Positions 8,919 through 17,895 of a stretch of DNA of 64,000 nt are shown here, piece by piece. Every line of letters begins with the position of its first letter. Position 1 is the stretch's first letter. A program made the position numbers and the translations under genes. The stretch comes from Promethearchaeota archaeon (lineage in GTDB: Archaea; Asgardarchaeota; Lokiarchaeia; Sigyniarchaeales; SOKP01): assembly GCA_016930515.1 (NCBI GenBank), contig JAFGGO010000158.1, positions 59,632 through 123,631 of the forward strand. Direction: 5' to 3'. The notes below the pieces were generated by a model that saw nothing but the letters and a program-made list of their open reading frames with translations, ran no database searches and was not told the origin of the DNA.

Positions 8919-10298
8919 TTATTTCCAACTTTTTGCGTATTCTTTAAGAAATATCTTATAAAACCATTCTATTACATATTGGAAAAAAAAGCGCTCCCGA
9001 AGAACGTCATAGTGCGATTTTTCCCGAAGAGAAGTAAATTTTGCAATTTCTTCAGAAGTGAGTTTCTCTTGTTCAACCAATTTCATTCTTGCTTTAAATT
9101 GGTCTTCCATGCGAATCTCTCTAAAAATTAGATCTAGAGCTTTCGAAATTTTTTCCGTTAAATTGAGAATGTTATCTTCAGTAAGTATTGTTGATTGAAT
9201 GGATTCTTTTAAAAATATGGATATTCTTGTTAAAATTTGGTTCTTTCTGTATATGTTAATAACTTCGTCTTGTTTGATTTTTTTTTTCAAGTAGATTATT
9301 ATTTTTTTTCTCGTTTCTTTGTTAATGTGATACTCAGTTAATTGCCTGTCAAGCCTTTTTAAAAACTGTTGCTTGAAAAATTGTTTTTGTTTTACAATGA
9401 TAGCTTGATTTTCTGTTCGATCGCTACAGATCTCTATAACCTCTCCCTTAGGAGTTGAATATAAGAAACCGTGTCCTTGGGGACCGATTCCCTTGAATAA
9501 AACCATTGCGAGGCTGTAAAAATTGTAAATTCTTTTATCGAGTATCTTCTTGCGATTTCTTGAGATATTGGTGGGAGAAACTAAAATGGTTTTTTCATTA
9601 AATACATATTTTAAAAAGAGTTCAGAATTAGTTGATGTTTTTGAATTTGTGAAGCCTTGCTTCGCTTCTTCGTCAAAAGCGTTTAAAAAATGAGAAATAG
9701 GTCCCAAGTTCAAAACGCTCAAGCCATATGTAGAATAATGGTTAAAATACATTCGAATAAGATTCGCGCTGTCTAATTGGTTATATCGTAATAAATCAAA
9801 CCCGACATATGGCATTTCTTGAAAATACTCGTAAATTTCTTTAGGCATTTCAAATCTTATATAATATAAGAACGATGTGGAATACCCACCAAAGAGATCT
9901 TCCAAATTTTTAAGTAATAGGCGATCTTGTTTGATTTCTTCGATCAATTCCAAAGACTTAAGCGGAATTTCTTCCATTTCAAAAAGATTATATCGAAAAC
10001 AAAACCTCAAGAGGTTGATTATTTCACCTAAAAAGGTTTGATATTGATCGGTCATTGATGTTCTAAGCAGTTTTTTATGGAGTATTGAAATAATTTCAAG
10101 TCTTTTTGGAATGCGTTTAAGATCAAGGTGAATGTTAAAGGGTATTGATTTTTCTATCAAGGTTTTAAAACACTCAAGTTCTCCCTTTTCAAATAAGATC
10201 GATAGTTGTTGATGGAAATAATCTTCGAGTTCTTCTTGACTTTCTCCGATGTTGTTTTTTGACTTGATGATGTTGATAATATTATCCAAAGAAGTCAT
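8919..10298 (-). CDS. Hypothetical helical protein (459 aa)
   Basis: Long single ORF; no family recognised. Confidence 0.65.
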   Translation of the reverse strand: MTSLDNIINIIKSKNNIGESQEELEDYFHQQLSILFEKGELECFKTLIEKSIPFNIHLDLKRIPKRLEIISILHKKLLRTSMTDQYQTFLGEIINLLRFCFRYNLFEMEEIPLKSLELIEEIKQDRLLLKNLEDLFGGYSTSFLYYIRFEMPKEIYEYFQEMPYVGFDLLRYNQLDSANLIRMYFNHYSTYGLSVLNLGPISHFLNAFDEEAKQGFTNSKTSTNSELFLKYVFNEKTILVSPTNISRNRKKILDKRIYNFYSLAMVLFKGIGPQGHGFLYSTPKGEVIEICSDRTENQAIIVKQKQFFKQQFLKRLDRQLTEYHINKETRKKIIIYLKKKIKQDEVINIYRKNQILTRISIFLKESIQSTILTEDNILNLTEKISKALDLIFREIRMEDQFKARMKLVEQEKLTSEEIAKFTSLREKSHYDVLRERFFFQYVIEWFYKIFLKEYAKSWK

Positions 10299-10367
10299 TT
10301 ACAAGTAAGCACGATGATTTTCAATATAAATCATTATTAAAATCACATGTATGATAAAAAACTTGTT

Positions 10368-10718
10368 CTAATCTAATAGTTCTGCTATTTTTTTACTCAC
10401 GCTCTTGATATTAAGAAATACCATTCCCAAACTTGCCCCTGGTTTCGTTAGCGTGCATAAAATGGCGTTGTTTCCCGCTTTTGAAAGGATGATGTTTCCG
10501 TCTTCTCCTTCAATGAGAATCCTAGTTAATGTACCCCTCGATAGCTCTTCCACGGCTCGTTCAGAGACGCTTTGGATTGCAGCTGACATTGCGCTCACGA
10601 TCCCATCGTTAACATTTCTCGCTAGCGCAGAACAAATGGGAAGTCCTTGGACGCTTACGATGGAACTTCCTTGAACGTCTGAATTTACGCTTTCAAGCTT
10701 GCGTAAGAGTTCAGTCAA
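10368..10718 (-). CDS. Roadblock/LC7 domain protein
   Basis: 116 aa: SSIVSVQGLPICSAL..., AVEELSRGTLTRILIEGEDGNIILSKAGNNAILCTLTKPGASLGMVFLNIK. Confidence 0.85.
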   Translation of the reverse strand: MTELLRKLESVNSDVQGSSIVSVQGLPICSALARNVNDGIVSAMSAAIQSVSERAVEELSRGTLTRILIEGEDGNIILSKAGNNAILCTLTKPGASLGMVFLNIKSVSKKIAELLD

Positions 10719-10942
10719 TTGATCAATATTTTCGGACAGTAATATTCTCCTCCAATCGGTTGTACAGTATCGAGAGCGTGGATCGTTTCTATCTTCTTAG
10801 AATACTAGTAAGTAATTTATAACTTAATAATAGTTATGATATTAATATTTTATTCTTAATATAATTTAATATTAACATGTGTGACTAATAATAATTTATT
10901 AAATTAATAAATTAAAAATATTTTTATCTACTTTATAATCTA

Positions 10943-11923
10943 ATGACGGAGAATCAAAATTCAAAAAAAGCTTTGAAAGATAAAAAAAGCAACGAAGACC
11001 CTGAGAAAGAGGAAGAAGAAAAAAAATTAAAGCTAGATTCCCTTAAGAAAGCTGGAGAAATCGCAAAGGAAGTTAAAAAGATAATAAAACCAGAAATTAA
11101 GGTTGGTGCGAAAGTTCTAGATATAATAAACCTAACAGAATTAAAAATCAACGAATTAGGTGGTGGTATTGCCTTTCCTGCAAATGTGAGCGTAAATAAC
11201 ATTGCTGCTCATTATACATCTCCCTTAAGAGACGATAACTTGGTCATTGGTGATTCTGATCTTGTGAAACTAGATCTGGGAGTTCATGTGGAAGGATATA
11301 TAGTTGATACGGCTTACTCCGTAAATTTTAATGATGACGAGCTCCTTTCGAACATCGTCCAAGCTACTGAAGTTGCAGTTGACGCGGCTAAAATGATGGC
11401 AAAACCAGGCGTAAATACGAGAGAAATTGGAAAGAAAATCGAATCCATAGTAAAGGGTTTTAAATATAATCCAATTAAAGAATTAGGCGGACATCAAGTG
11501 GAACGATGGACCGTACACGGAAAAAAACAGCTACCCGAATTAGGCTCTCAGCGTGGAAGTACGATGGAAGAGGGAGATGTATTTGCAGTTGAAATATTTG
11601 CATCTACGGGTGAAGGATCCGTTCACGCCATGAATAATTCGTATATCTACGAAATTAACCCTTATTCTGGTAGGGTTCCGCTAAGAAGGAAAATCTCCAA
11701 ACAATTGTTAGGTTTTATCAGTAATAATTATAAGACGCTCCCTTTTGCAGAACGATGGTTATTAAAAGAGTTCAAGACAGGAGTAGCTTTTGGGCTTCAA
11801 GAACTAGTCCAACAGGGAAAACTACACGCTCACAATGTTCTTGCCGAAAAGAAGGGAGTATATGTGGCCCAAACAGAAGAAACAATTTTAATTACCGAAG
11901 ACGGATTCATACAACTAACATGA
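10943..11923 (+). CDS. map: Type II methionine aminopeptidase with Lys/Glu-rich N-terminal extension
   Basis: GGGIAFPANVSVNNIAAHYTSP, VKLDLGVHVEGYIVDTAYSV, GGHQVERWTVHGKK, VFAVEIFASTGEG. Confidence 0.93.
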   Translation: MTENQNSKKALKDKKSNEDPEKEEEEKKLKLDSLKKAGEIAKEVKKIIKPEIKVGAKVLDIINLTELKINELGGGIAFPANVSVNNIAAHYTSPLRDDNLVIGDSDLVKLDLGVHVEGYIVDTAYSVNFNDDELLSNIVQATEVAVDAAKMMAKPGVNTREIGKKIESIVKGFKYNPIKELGGHQVERWTVHGKKQLPELGSQRGSTMEEGDVFAVEIFASTGEGSVHAMNNSYIYEINPYSGRVPLRRKISKQLLGFISNNYKTLPFAERWLLKEFKTGVAFGLQELVQQGKLHAHNVLAEKKGVYVAQTEETILITEDGFIQLT

Positions 11924-11942
11924 TCAGATTTTAATATTATCA

Positions 11943-13055
11943 ATGAGACCATTGAATATTTGTTTAGTATCGCTTACGATTCCGCCTGATAGGCAGGATG
12001 GTGCGGCAAAATTCTTCAGGGGCATTTACGATTACCTCAAAAAACAAGGTCACAATGTCGTTTTGATTACTGGTAAGTGGGGAATGAGGCTAAACGATCC
12101 AAACATCTTTCAAATAAAGATAATAAAAAAAAGATTTATGTGGATGCCCCAATTCACGTTAGGCGCAATTAAATATCTTCGTTCTCACCGATTTGACATC
12201 GTTCACGGTAATGCACCAAAAGGGACATTGCCAATTATATTATCAAATACGAAAAATTTTATTACTACAATTCACGATTTAGGCCCCTTCGAAACAAGAT
12301 TTTCCCTATTTCCTATTGAAAAAAACCTCATTAAATATGTAGTAAGAAAAGCTAAGAATATAACTACTTGTTCAGAATCCATCAGAAGAGAAATTAAATA
12401 CTACAATCCGAGAATCGAGCTAGATAAAATCGTAAATTTATATTCCGCGATAGAGACGAAATTTAAACCCCTTCCCGAAAAAGCAAAAAACTTAAAAGAA
12501 AAACTGCGAATAAAGGGGCCTGTCCTGCTATATATTGGTCGTATTGCGCATTACAAGGGCATTGAAGATATCATTCGTGCTTACGAAATTGCTAAGGAAA
12601 AAATACCTGATCTTACTTTAGTAGTTGGTGGAAAACCAGATTTTATCATGAAATCTAAGTACGAAAGTTGGAAGCGAATTCATACAGAAATTAAGTTTGT
12701 TGGGTTCGTATCGGAGGAAGAAATTCCTGCTTATTATTCTATGGGGGATGTTTTCGTAACATATTCTCACGCGTCCGAAGGATTTGGTCTAACTCCTATT
12801 GAAGCCATAGCTTGTGGGACGCTTGTGATATGTTCTTCTTTACCCGCTTATAAGGAAGTACTCGAGGAAAATGGAGTTTTTGTTCCTCCAAAAAAACCCG
12901 ATTTGCTTGCCGAAAAAATTGTATATTGGATCAAAAATCCTGAAAAAAGGAACGAAATGGTAAAAAGAGCCCAACAATTCATTAAAAGGTACAGCTGGGA
13001 CGAAGTAGGAAGAAACCTTGAAAAACTTTATCTAAGATTTGTAGATGGACTTTAA
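11943..13055 (+). CDS. Glycosyltransferase, GT4-type
   Basis: LLYIGRIAHYKGIEDIIRAY, VTYSHASEGFGLTPIEAIACGTLVICSSLPAYKEV. Confidence 0.9.
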   Translation: MRPLNICLVSLTIPPDRQDGAAKFFRGIYDYLKKQGHNVVLITGKWGMRLNDPNIFQIKIIKKRFMWMPQFTLGAIKYLRSHRFDIVHGNAPKGTLPIILSNTKNFITTIHDLGPFETRFSLFPIEKNLIKYVVRKAKNITTCSESIRREIKYYNPRIELDKIVNLYSAIETKFKPLPEKAKNLKEKLRIKGPVLLYIGRIAHYKGIEDIIRAYEIAKEKIPDLTLVVGGKPDFIMKSKYESWKRIHTEIKFVGFVSEEEIPAYYSMGDVFVTYSHASEGFGLTPIEAIACGTLVICSSLPAYKEVLEENGVFVPPKKPDLLAEKIVYWIKNPEKRNEMVKRAQQFIKRYSWDEVGRNLEKLYLRFVDGL

Positions 13056-13067
13056 AAATCATGTGAT

Positions 13068-14174
13068 TTATTCCAGGAGTTTTTTTTTAACCTGTTCAAA
13101 ACATATTTTAATGGGATTTTCCAAATTCTTGATTTTTTCCTTAAACGAAAGGTCAAATCTCCCCGGCTTGGGGCCCTCTTCGAGAATTTTTTCCGCCTTT
13201 TGAACTAATTCATTAGTATTTTTTATGTGTTGCAGGGGAAATTCGTTTTGGATTAAAAATCTTTCCTGAGGCGCTGATTCTCCAGGAAAATATTCGAGAC
13301 TTGGTACGTTCAGAAGACTAGATTCTCTAACTATGGTCCCTCCGCCACTAATAACGAGTGCTGCAAAAAAGCACAGGTCAACAATGTTTGGCAAATATCG
13401 TGTTATGATTATATTTCCTTCTTTTTTATACGATTCTAACTTCTCTTTGAGGTAGTTTTCCTGCATTTCGTTGCGAACTAGAAGGAGATATTTATGGTTA
13501 GGAAATTTTTTAAATAGAGGCGGCAATATTTGGCTGATTTTTGTTTCTTCGGGGTTCATGCTATTTATTAAATAACAAGCAAGAGAGGGTTCGCTTCTTA
13601 TCACGATATACTTGCCTTTCTCGAGATCAAATTTTTTTAACACTTCTGGTTTTGGAACATAGTCTGAAATCCATGCTATTTCGTCAAGACCATTATAACG
13701 TATGATCTTTTCTTTATCAGCGTGGTATTTAATATAGGATTCAATAGGAATGCACATTGGTGTTATTAATTTATCTATAAAAGGAAATAAAAGCTTGCAC
13801 ACGGGCATGTTACGAGGTTCGTCATTTATACCTATCGAAGGTAAACCCAGTCCATAGGCGATTCGGGTTCCTTCAATCGAGGAAAATGTTACGAAATGGT
13901 CAGGTGAAAATTTGATGATGTGTGGTAAAAGATCGTTTAACCTATCGATGTATGTTTGAAGTTTCTCCTCCAAGAGCGCACCTCCGTGCTTCCCCACTTT
14001 GATATAGTCCACACCGTGGTCGTCTAAGATCTTATAGGTTGAATCGTAATCGCGAGCGGTGATTAAAAGTTCAGCACCCTCTTCTTTAAACATCCTAAAT
14101 ATGGAATTAAACATTATTCCTGTTTTAGGTTGTTCCACATCAATCCATACTTTTTTTCCTTTGAGGCTCATCAT
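13068..14174 (-). CDS. DUF354-family protein (GT-B-like fold)
   Basis: KVWIDVEQPKTGIMFNSIFRMFKEEGAELLITARDYDST; ISGGGTIVRESSLLNVPSLEYFPG. Confidence 0.8.
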   Translation of the reverse strand: MMSLKGKKVWIDVEQPKTGIMFNSIFRMFKEEGAELLITARDYDSTYKILDDHGVDYIKVGKHGGALLEEKLQTYIDRLNDLLPHIIKFSPDHFVTFSSIEGTRIAYGLGLPSIGINDEPRNMPVCKLLFPFIDKLITPMCIPIESYIKYHADKEKIIRYNGLDEIAWISDYVPKPEVLKKFDLEKGKYIVIRSEPSLACYLINSMNPEETKISQILPPLFKKFPNHKYLLLVRNEMQENYLKEKLESYKKEGNIIITRYLPNIVDLCFFAALVISGGGTIVRESSLLNVPSLEYFPGESAPQERFLIQNEFPLQHIKNTNELVQKAEKILEEGPKPGRFDLSFKEKIKNLENPIKICFEQVKKKLLE

Positions 14175-14303
14175 TTTCCCTTGGGTATTTTTACTAAAAC
14201 AATAGCTAAAAATTTGTTACTCTTTTAATAATATTCGTTTTAGTTTAAAGGTGAAGAATAAGTAATAAAATGGAAAAATTAATCATTATAATTCGGGTAA
14301 ATT

Positions 14304-14612
14304 TTAGGTGTTTCTTGAGGAACATTTACATGGATTGTTATTACATTTTATACATTTCTTAGGATATTTTTCGAGTAAGGCGCTCTCTAAATCGATATTT
14401 AATAAATTTGCTAAAGAACTTGTCCAAGCCACGATATCTGCCATCTCATTTGAGATGTCCTTTAAGTTGAGGTTATGCGGTCCGTATTTTAGGAGATCGG
14501 CGAGTTCACCAATCTCTTCAACTAACCAGATGAAAGTTCTATCCACGCCTCGTTTAGAATCTTGATGATAGTAGAGGGTTTTCATTAATTCTTGAAAATC
14601 TGATATCTTCAT
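14304..14612 (-). CDS. MazG-like nucleotide pyrophosphohydrolase
   Basis: WLVEEIGELADLLKYG...ISNEMADIVAWTSSLAN; Cys-rich C-terminus CIKCNNNPCKC. Confidence 0.85.
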   Translation of the reverse strand: MKISDFQELMKTLYYHQDSKRGVDRTFIWLVEEIGELADLLKYGPHNLNLKDISNEMADIVAWTSSLANLLNIDLESALLEKYPKKCIKCNNNPCKCSSRNT

Positions 14613-14633
14613 TAGTTCAGGCTTTTTCTGGGT

Positions 14634-14843
14634 TTAAGCGAAAATCCAGTTAAATAATCCAATATGTGCTAAAATTACAAGTACTATCAATCCTGCAGAA
14701 ATTAACGCGGTGGAAATTGGGCCGATCTTGATTCCAATGGACGAGTCCTCGAAAAACCTCATCAAACCAGCACCTCCCATTGGCATGGGAGCGTTACTCG
14801 CTCTCCTCTTTTTTCGTCTTGATTGACTTTTTCTTACAGACAT
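14634..14843 (-). CDS. secG: Protein translocase Sec61 beta subunit
   Basis: 69 aa; basic N-terminus, MPMGGAGLMRFFEDSSIGIKIGP, single TM helix. Confidence 0.9.
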   Translation of the reverse strand: MSVRKSQSRRKKRRASNAPMPMGGAGLMRFFEDSSIGIKIGPISTALISAGLIVLVILAHIGLFNWIFA

Positions 14844-14986
14844 TTGCGTTGTTAAAGTCTTGTATTTATAAATACAATAAATTACTAAGAATAATAAATA
14901 TTGTTAAAAATTTAACCCTAATTTTAATAAATTTTTATTTATTGGATTAATTATTAATTGTTAATTTCAAGAAAAAGTATAAAATT

Positions 14987-16849
14987 ATGTTCAAGTCAAA
15001 ACTATCTCGATTGGTAGCATTAGGGCTTTTATTCGTAATCGTGGGAATATCACTAATACCAAAAATTCCTAATGAATATTGTCCCGATAATCGTGCAGGT
15101 GAAGATATTAAATTAGCTGCAGATATTATGGGGATGGATGATATCTTATTTACAAATGTAACAAGAATTGCGAACTTAAGTGGCTATGGCATTGTATATA
15201 TTGAAGATTATCTTGAATTTCAAAATAATTATGAAAATTCTATTAACATCATATATATTGGGATTTCGCCCCATTTTTCAGATAATCTCATATATCATCG
15301 CGCATTTAAGGGAAACAATAGCGAATCTCTATTAATTGAGCGGACTTCGTACATATCTAACGGTTATGAGATGATTGCTATAACCCTTGATGCCCCGTTA
15401 TATCCTGGTCAAAAAGCGAATATAAAATATGTTCATTCATATAGGGATTTAATTGAATATGTTGATTTAGGTAAAACTGATGAACAACATCTTATATTTT
15501 CTGGAAATGTTTTTCCTCTGCTTCCATATAGGGCATTAGGGGAGATTAAATCTTGGTATTACACACCGACACAAGTAGAGCCAGATGATAGTACTTGGAG
15601 GCTGATGGATAATGTATATAACTTCACATTCTTTTCTTATGAGAATTATCTTATTGCGAATGATCTACCATCACAGTATCTCGAACCTTTTATGAAAAAT
15701 ATGGGTGCAGAAATGAATTCATCAATAAAGTTCTACGAAATGGCACTTTCTAAACTGGAAATATCTGATATGAATAGGGAAATATTAATTTCTCCTTGGG
15801 GGATGATAAAAGTAACAGAAAGATTTCAACTTCAAAATAACGGATTTATAACTATCGATAAGATTCCTTTACACATTCCAAAAACCGCGTATGAAATATC
15901 TTTAACGGATTATTTAGGCGAAATTTCAAAAACAAACAATGGTGACGGCAAAATCGTCATTAATTTAATAAGCTTTGGAAATCGGCCAAAACTTACGGCG
16001 GGAAGCAGCATGTCATTAATAATGAGCTATTATCTTCCGTTCGAACAATATTCCTCAATAAATTGGTTCCAAGAATCTATAGAATTGAATATGTTAACCT
16101 CAACATTTGATTTTCTCGTAAAAGGCCAAACGGTCAATATTCGTATAGATGGATGTCAAAAAATGGATTATTGTACCATTACTCCAGATAAAGTTCAAAA
16201 ATCTCAAGGAGCTATTATCAATTCTTATTACTCTGATTTTGTAAGTCCATTCGAAAGTAAAGAAATTTTGATTACATTTACAATCAATGTCTTGGATTTA
16301 TCCATAAGACCCATAATATTCATGATTTTAATAGTAATGTTATGTGCTTCTTTCGCGGTTCTCTCTAAAAGAATCAAGAAAAGGCAAGGTGAGGATAAAC
16401 TCGAGCTTATTGGTGCTGAGCGCTTGCCCGTGCGCGAGATCCGAGAATACTGCTCTTTATGTGAAGAAAAAAATGCATTGATTATTGAAATAAGAACAAT
16501 GGACGATTTTCTTCAAAGGAAGAAAATACCTAAGAAAAAATATACTAGCGTCGTTCAAACCAACACGAAGAAGATTGAAGAAATAAACAACGAAATAATT
16601 CCTTTCAAGAATGTTCTCATAGAAACTAGTCTGGCTTTTGAAAATATTATTCGGAAAATCGATGTTTTTGACGCTGAAAGAGTTTCTATTGACGATAGCG
16701 TTAACCTTCTCGATGCTAGATACAAGCAGGGGAAACTACCTTCTAGAGCGGCTTATCAAAAACTTGCAGATGGATTCTTAAAAAGGAGGAGAAAGATCGA
16801 TAGGAACTACGACAAGCTCATCCAACAATTAAGGAGCTATTTGCTTTAA
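14987..16849 (+). CDS. Predicted exported single-pass protein with cytoplasmic coiled coil
   Basis: Signal-like N-terminus, ectodomain, TM (PIIFMILIVMLCASFAVL), C-terminal CSLC plus coiled coil. Confidence 0.6.
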   Translation: MFKSKLSRLVALGLLFVIVGISLIPKIPNEYCPDNRAGEDIKLAADIMGMDDILFTNVTRIANLSGYGIVYIEDYLEFQNNYENSINIIYIGISPHFSDNLIYHRAFKGNNSESLLIERTSYISNGYEMIAITLDAPLYPGQKANIKYVHSYRDLIEYVDLGKTDEQHLIFSGNVFPLLPYRALGEIKSWYYTPTQVEPDDSTWRLMDNVYNFTFFSYENYLIANDLPSQYLEPFMKNMGAEMNSSIKFYEMALSKLEISDMNREILISPWGMIKVTERFQLQNNGFITIDKIPLHIPKTAYEISLTDYLGEISKTNNGDGKIVINLISFGNRPKLTAGSSMSLIMSYYLPFEQYSSINWFQESIELNMLTSTFDFLVKGQTVNIRIDGCQKMDYCTITPDKVQKSQGAIINSYYSDFVSPFESKEILITFTINVLDLSIRPIIFMILIVMLCASFAVLSKRIKKRQGEDKLELIGAERLPVREIREYCSLCEEKNALIIEIRTMDDFLQRKKIPKKKYTSVVQTNTKKIEEINNEIIPFKNVLIETSLAFENIIRKIDVFDAERVSIDDSVNLLDARYKQGKLPSRAAYQKLADGFLKRRRKIDRNYDKLIQQLRSYLL

Positions 16850-16874
16850 ATTATTTTTTTATTATTTTTCTAAG

Positions 16875-17516
16875 TTGATGTATATGAAACCTTGGCTTAA
16901 CGAAATTCTTGCATGTCCAATGGATAAACACTATCCTTTAAAATTATTTGTTTTTGAATACGAAACCAAATCAGAAGAATTCGATCGAATTATTAAAATC
17001 TATTCGGAAAGAAATATCGAAAAGATACAAGAAGAAAACTTAATTCTTATTAGTAAAAATGCATCAAATAATGTGGTACAGATCAAGGATAATATCGTTA
17101 TAAAACCAACACCCGTGCCTGAATACCTACATAGGATAATTCAAAGCATTGAGGAATTAAAAGATTTTTACGATAAAACTTCGGAATTAATTGGTAAAAA
17201 ATGTTTGGAAATCGTACAATCGACTGTAAAAAATAACATATCTCATTATTTGGATCACGGAACTTCTAAATCTTTTGATAATATCCTTCCAGAGCTCTAT
17301 ATCTTGAATAAATTAAAGCTAGATGTTGAGATCAGCTTGGGTTTGTTGTTTTGTGAAGAATGTTGCCGTTTTTATCCAATAGTAGATACCATACCAAAAA
17401 TGTTACCTGATGAATTTCGCAATGAGCAAGAAGACCTTGAGTTTCTTTCGCAAGCAGTGAAAAAGAATTACATCCAAGAGGATTTTTTAAAAGGTTTAAA
17501 ACCATTTACGCTCTGA
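16875..17516 (+). CDS. Trm112-family-like protein with a long central insertion
   Basis: KPWLNEILACPMDKHYPLKL at the N-terminus; GLLFCEECCRFYPIVDTIPKMLPDE at the C-terminus. Confidence 0.7.
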   Translation: MMYMKPWLNEILACPMDKHYPLKLFVFEYETKSEEFDRIIKIYSERNIEKIQEENLILISKNASNNVVQIKDNIVIKPTPVPEYLHRIIQSIEELKDFYDKTSELIGKKCLEIVQSTVKNNISHYLDHGTSKSFDNILPELYILNKLKLDVEISLGLLFCEECCRFYPIVDTIPKMLPDEFRNEQEDLEFLSQAVKKNYIQEDFLKGLKPFTL

Positions 17517-17590
17517 TCTTACTTAAAAATCTTTTTTTAAGAAATACATTCGTTTTAAAAAAAATTAGTTTGTTATAAATTAATAAAAAT

Positions 17591-17694
17591 AGCCCAGAGC
17601 GGATTCGAACCGCTGTCGCGGGGTATCCTCGAAAGCATTTAAAAAAATTACATTCTTCAAAGCCCCAAATGCTTGGCCACTACACCACTGGGCT
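17591..17694 (-). tRNA. tRNA-Gln(UUG) with 32-nt intron (17625..17656) at position 37/38
   Basis: Acceptor AGCCCAG/CTGGGCT, T-arm AGCGGTTCGAATCCGCT, spliced anticodon arm TGGGG-CTTTGAA-CCCCG; intron junctions fit a bulge-helix-bulge. Confidence 0.93.
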
Positions 17695-17895
17695 TTATTT
17701 TCTAAGTATCAATAAAATTGGGTACTTAAAAAATTTATATGATTATTTAGTTGATCAACATTAAAGTATTTTTCTCTTTCATATTGCTTTAAAGGATTAA
17801 TAGATCTTATATTGTAAATGTAAAAAAAGAAATAAAAGCAAGACACAATTACAATATCCATATCATCCTTAAAATAAGTCAAAAAAGTCTGAAAA

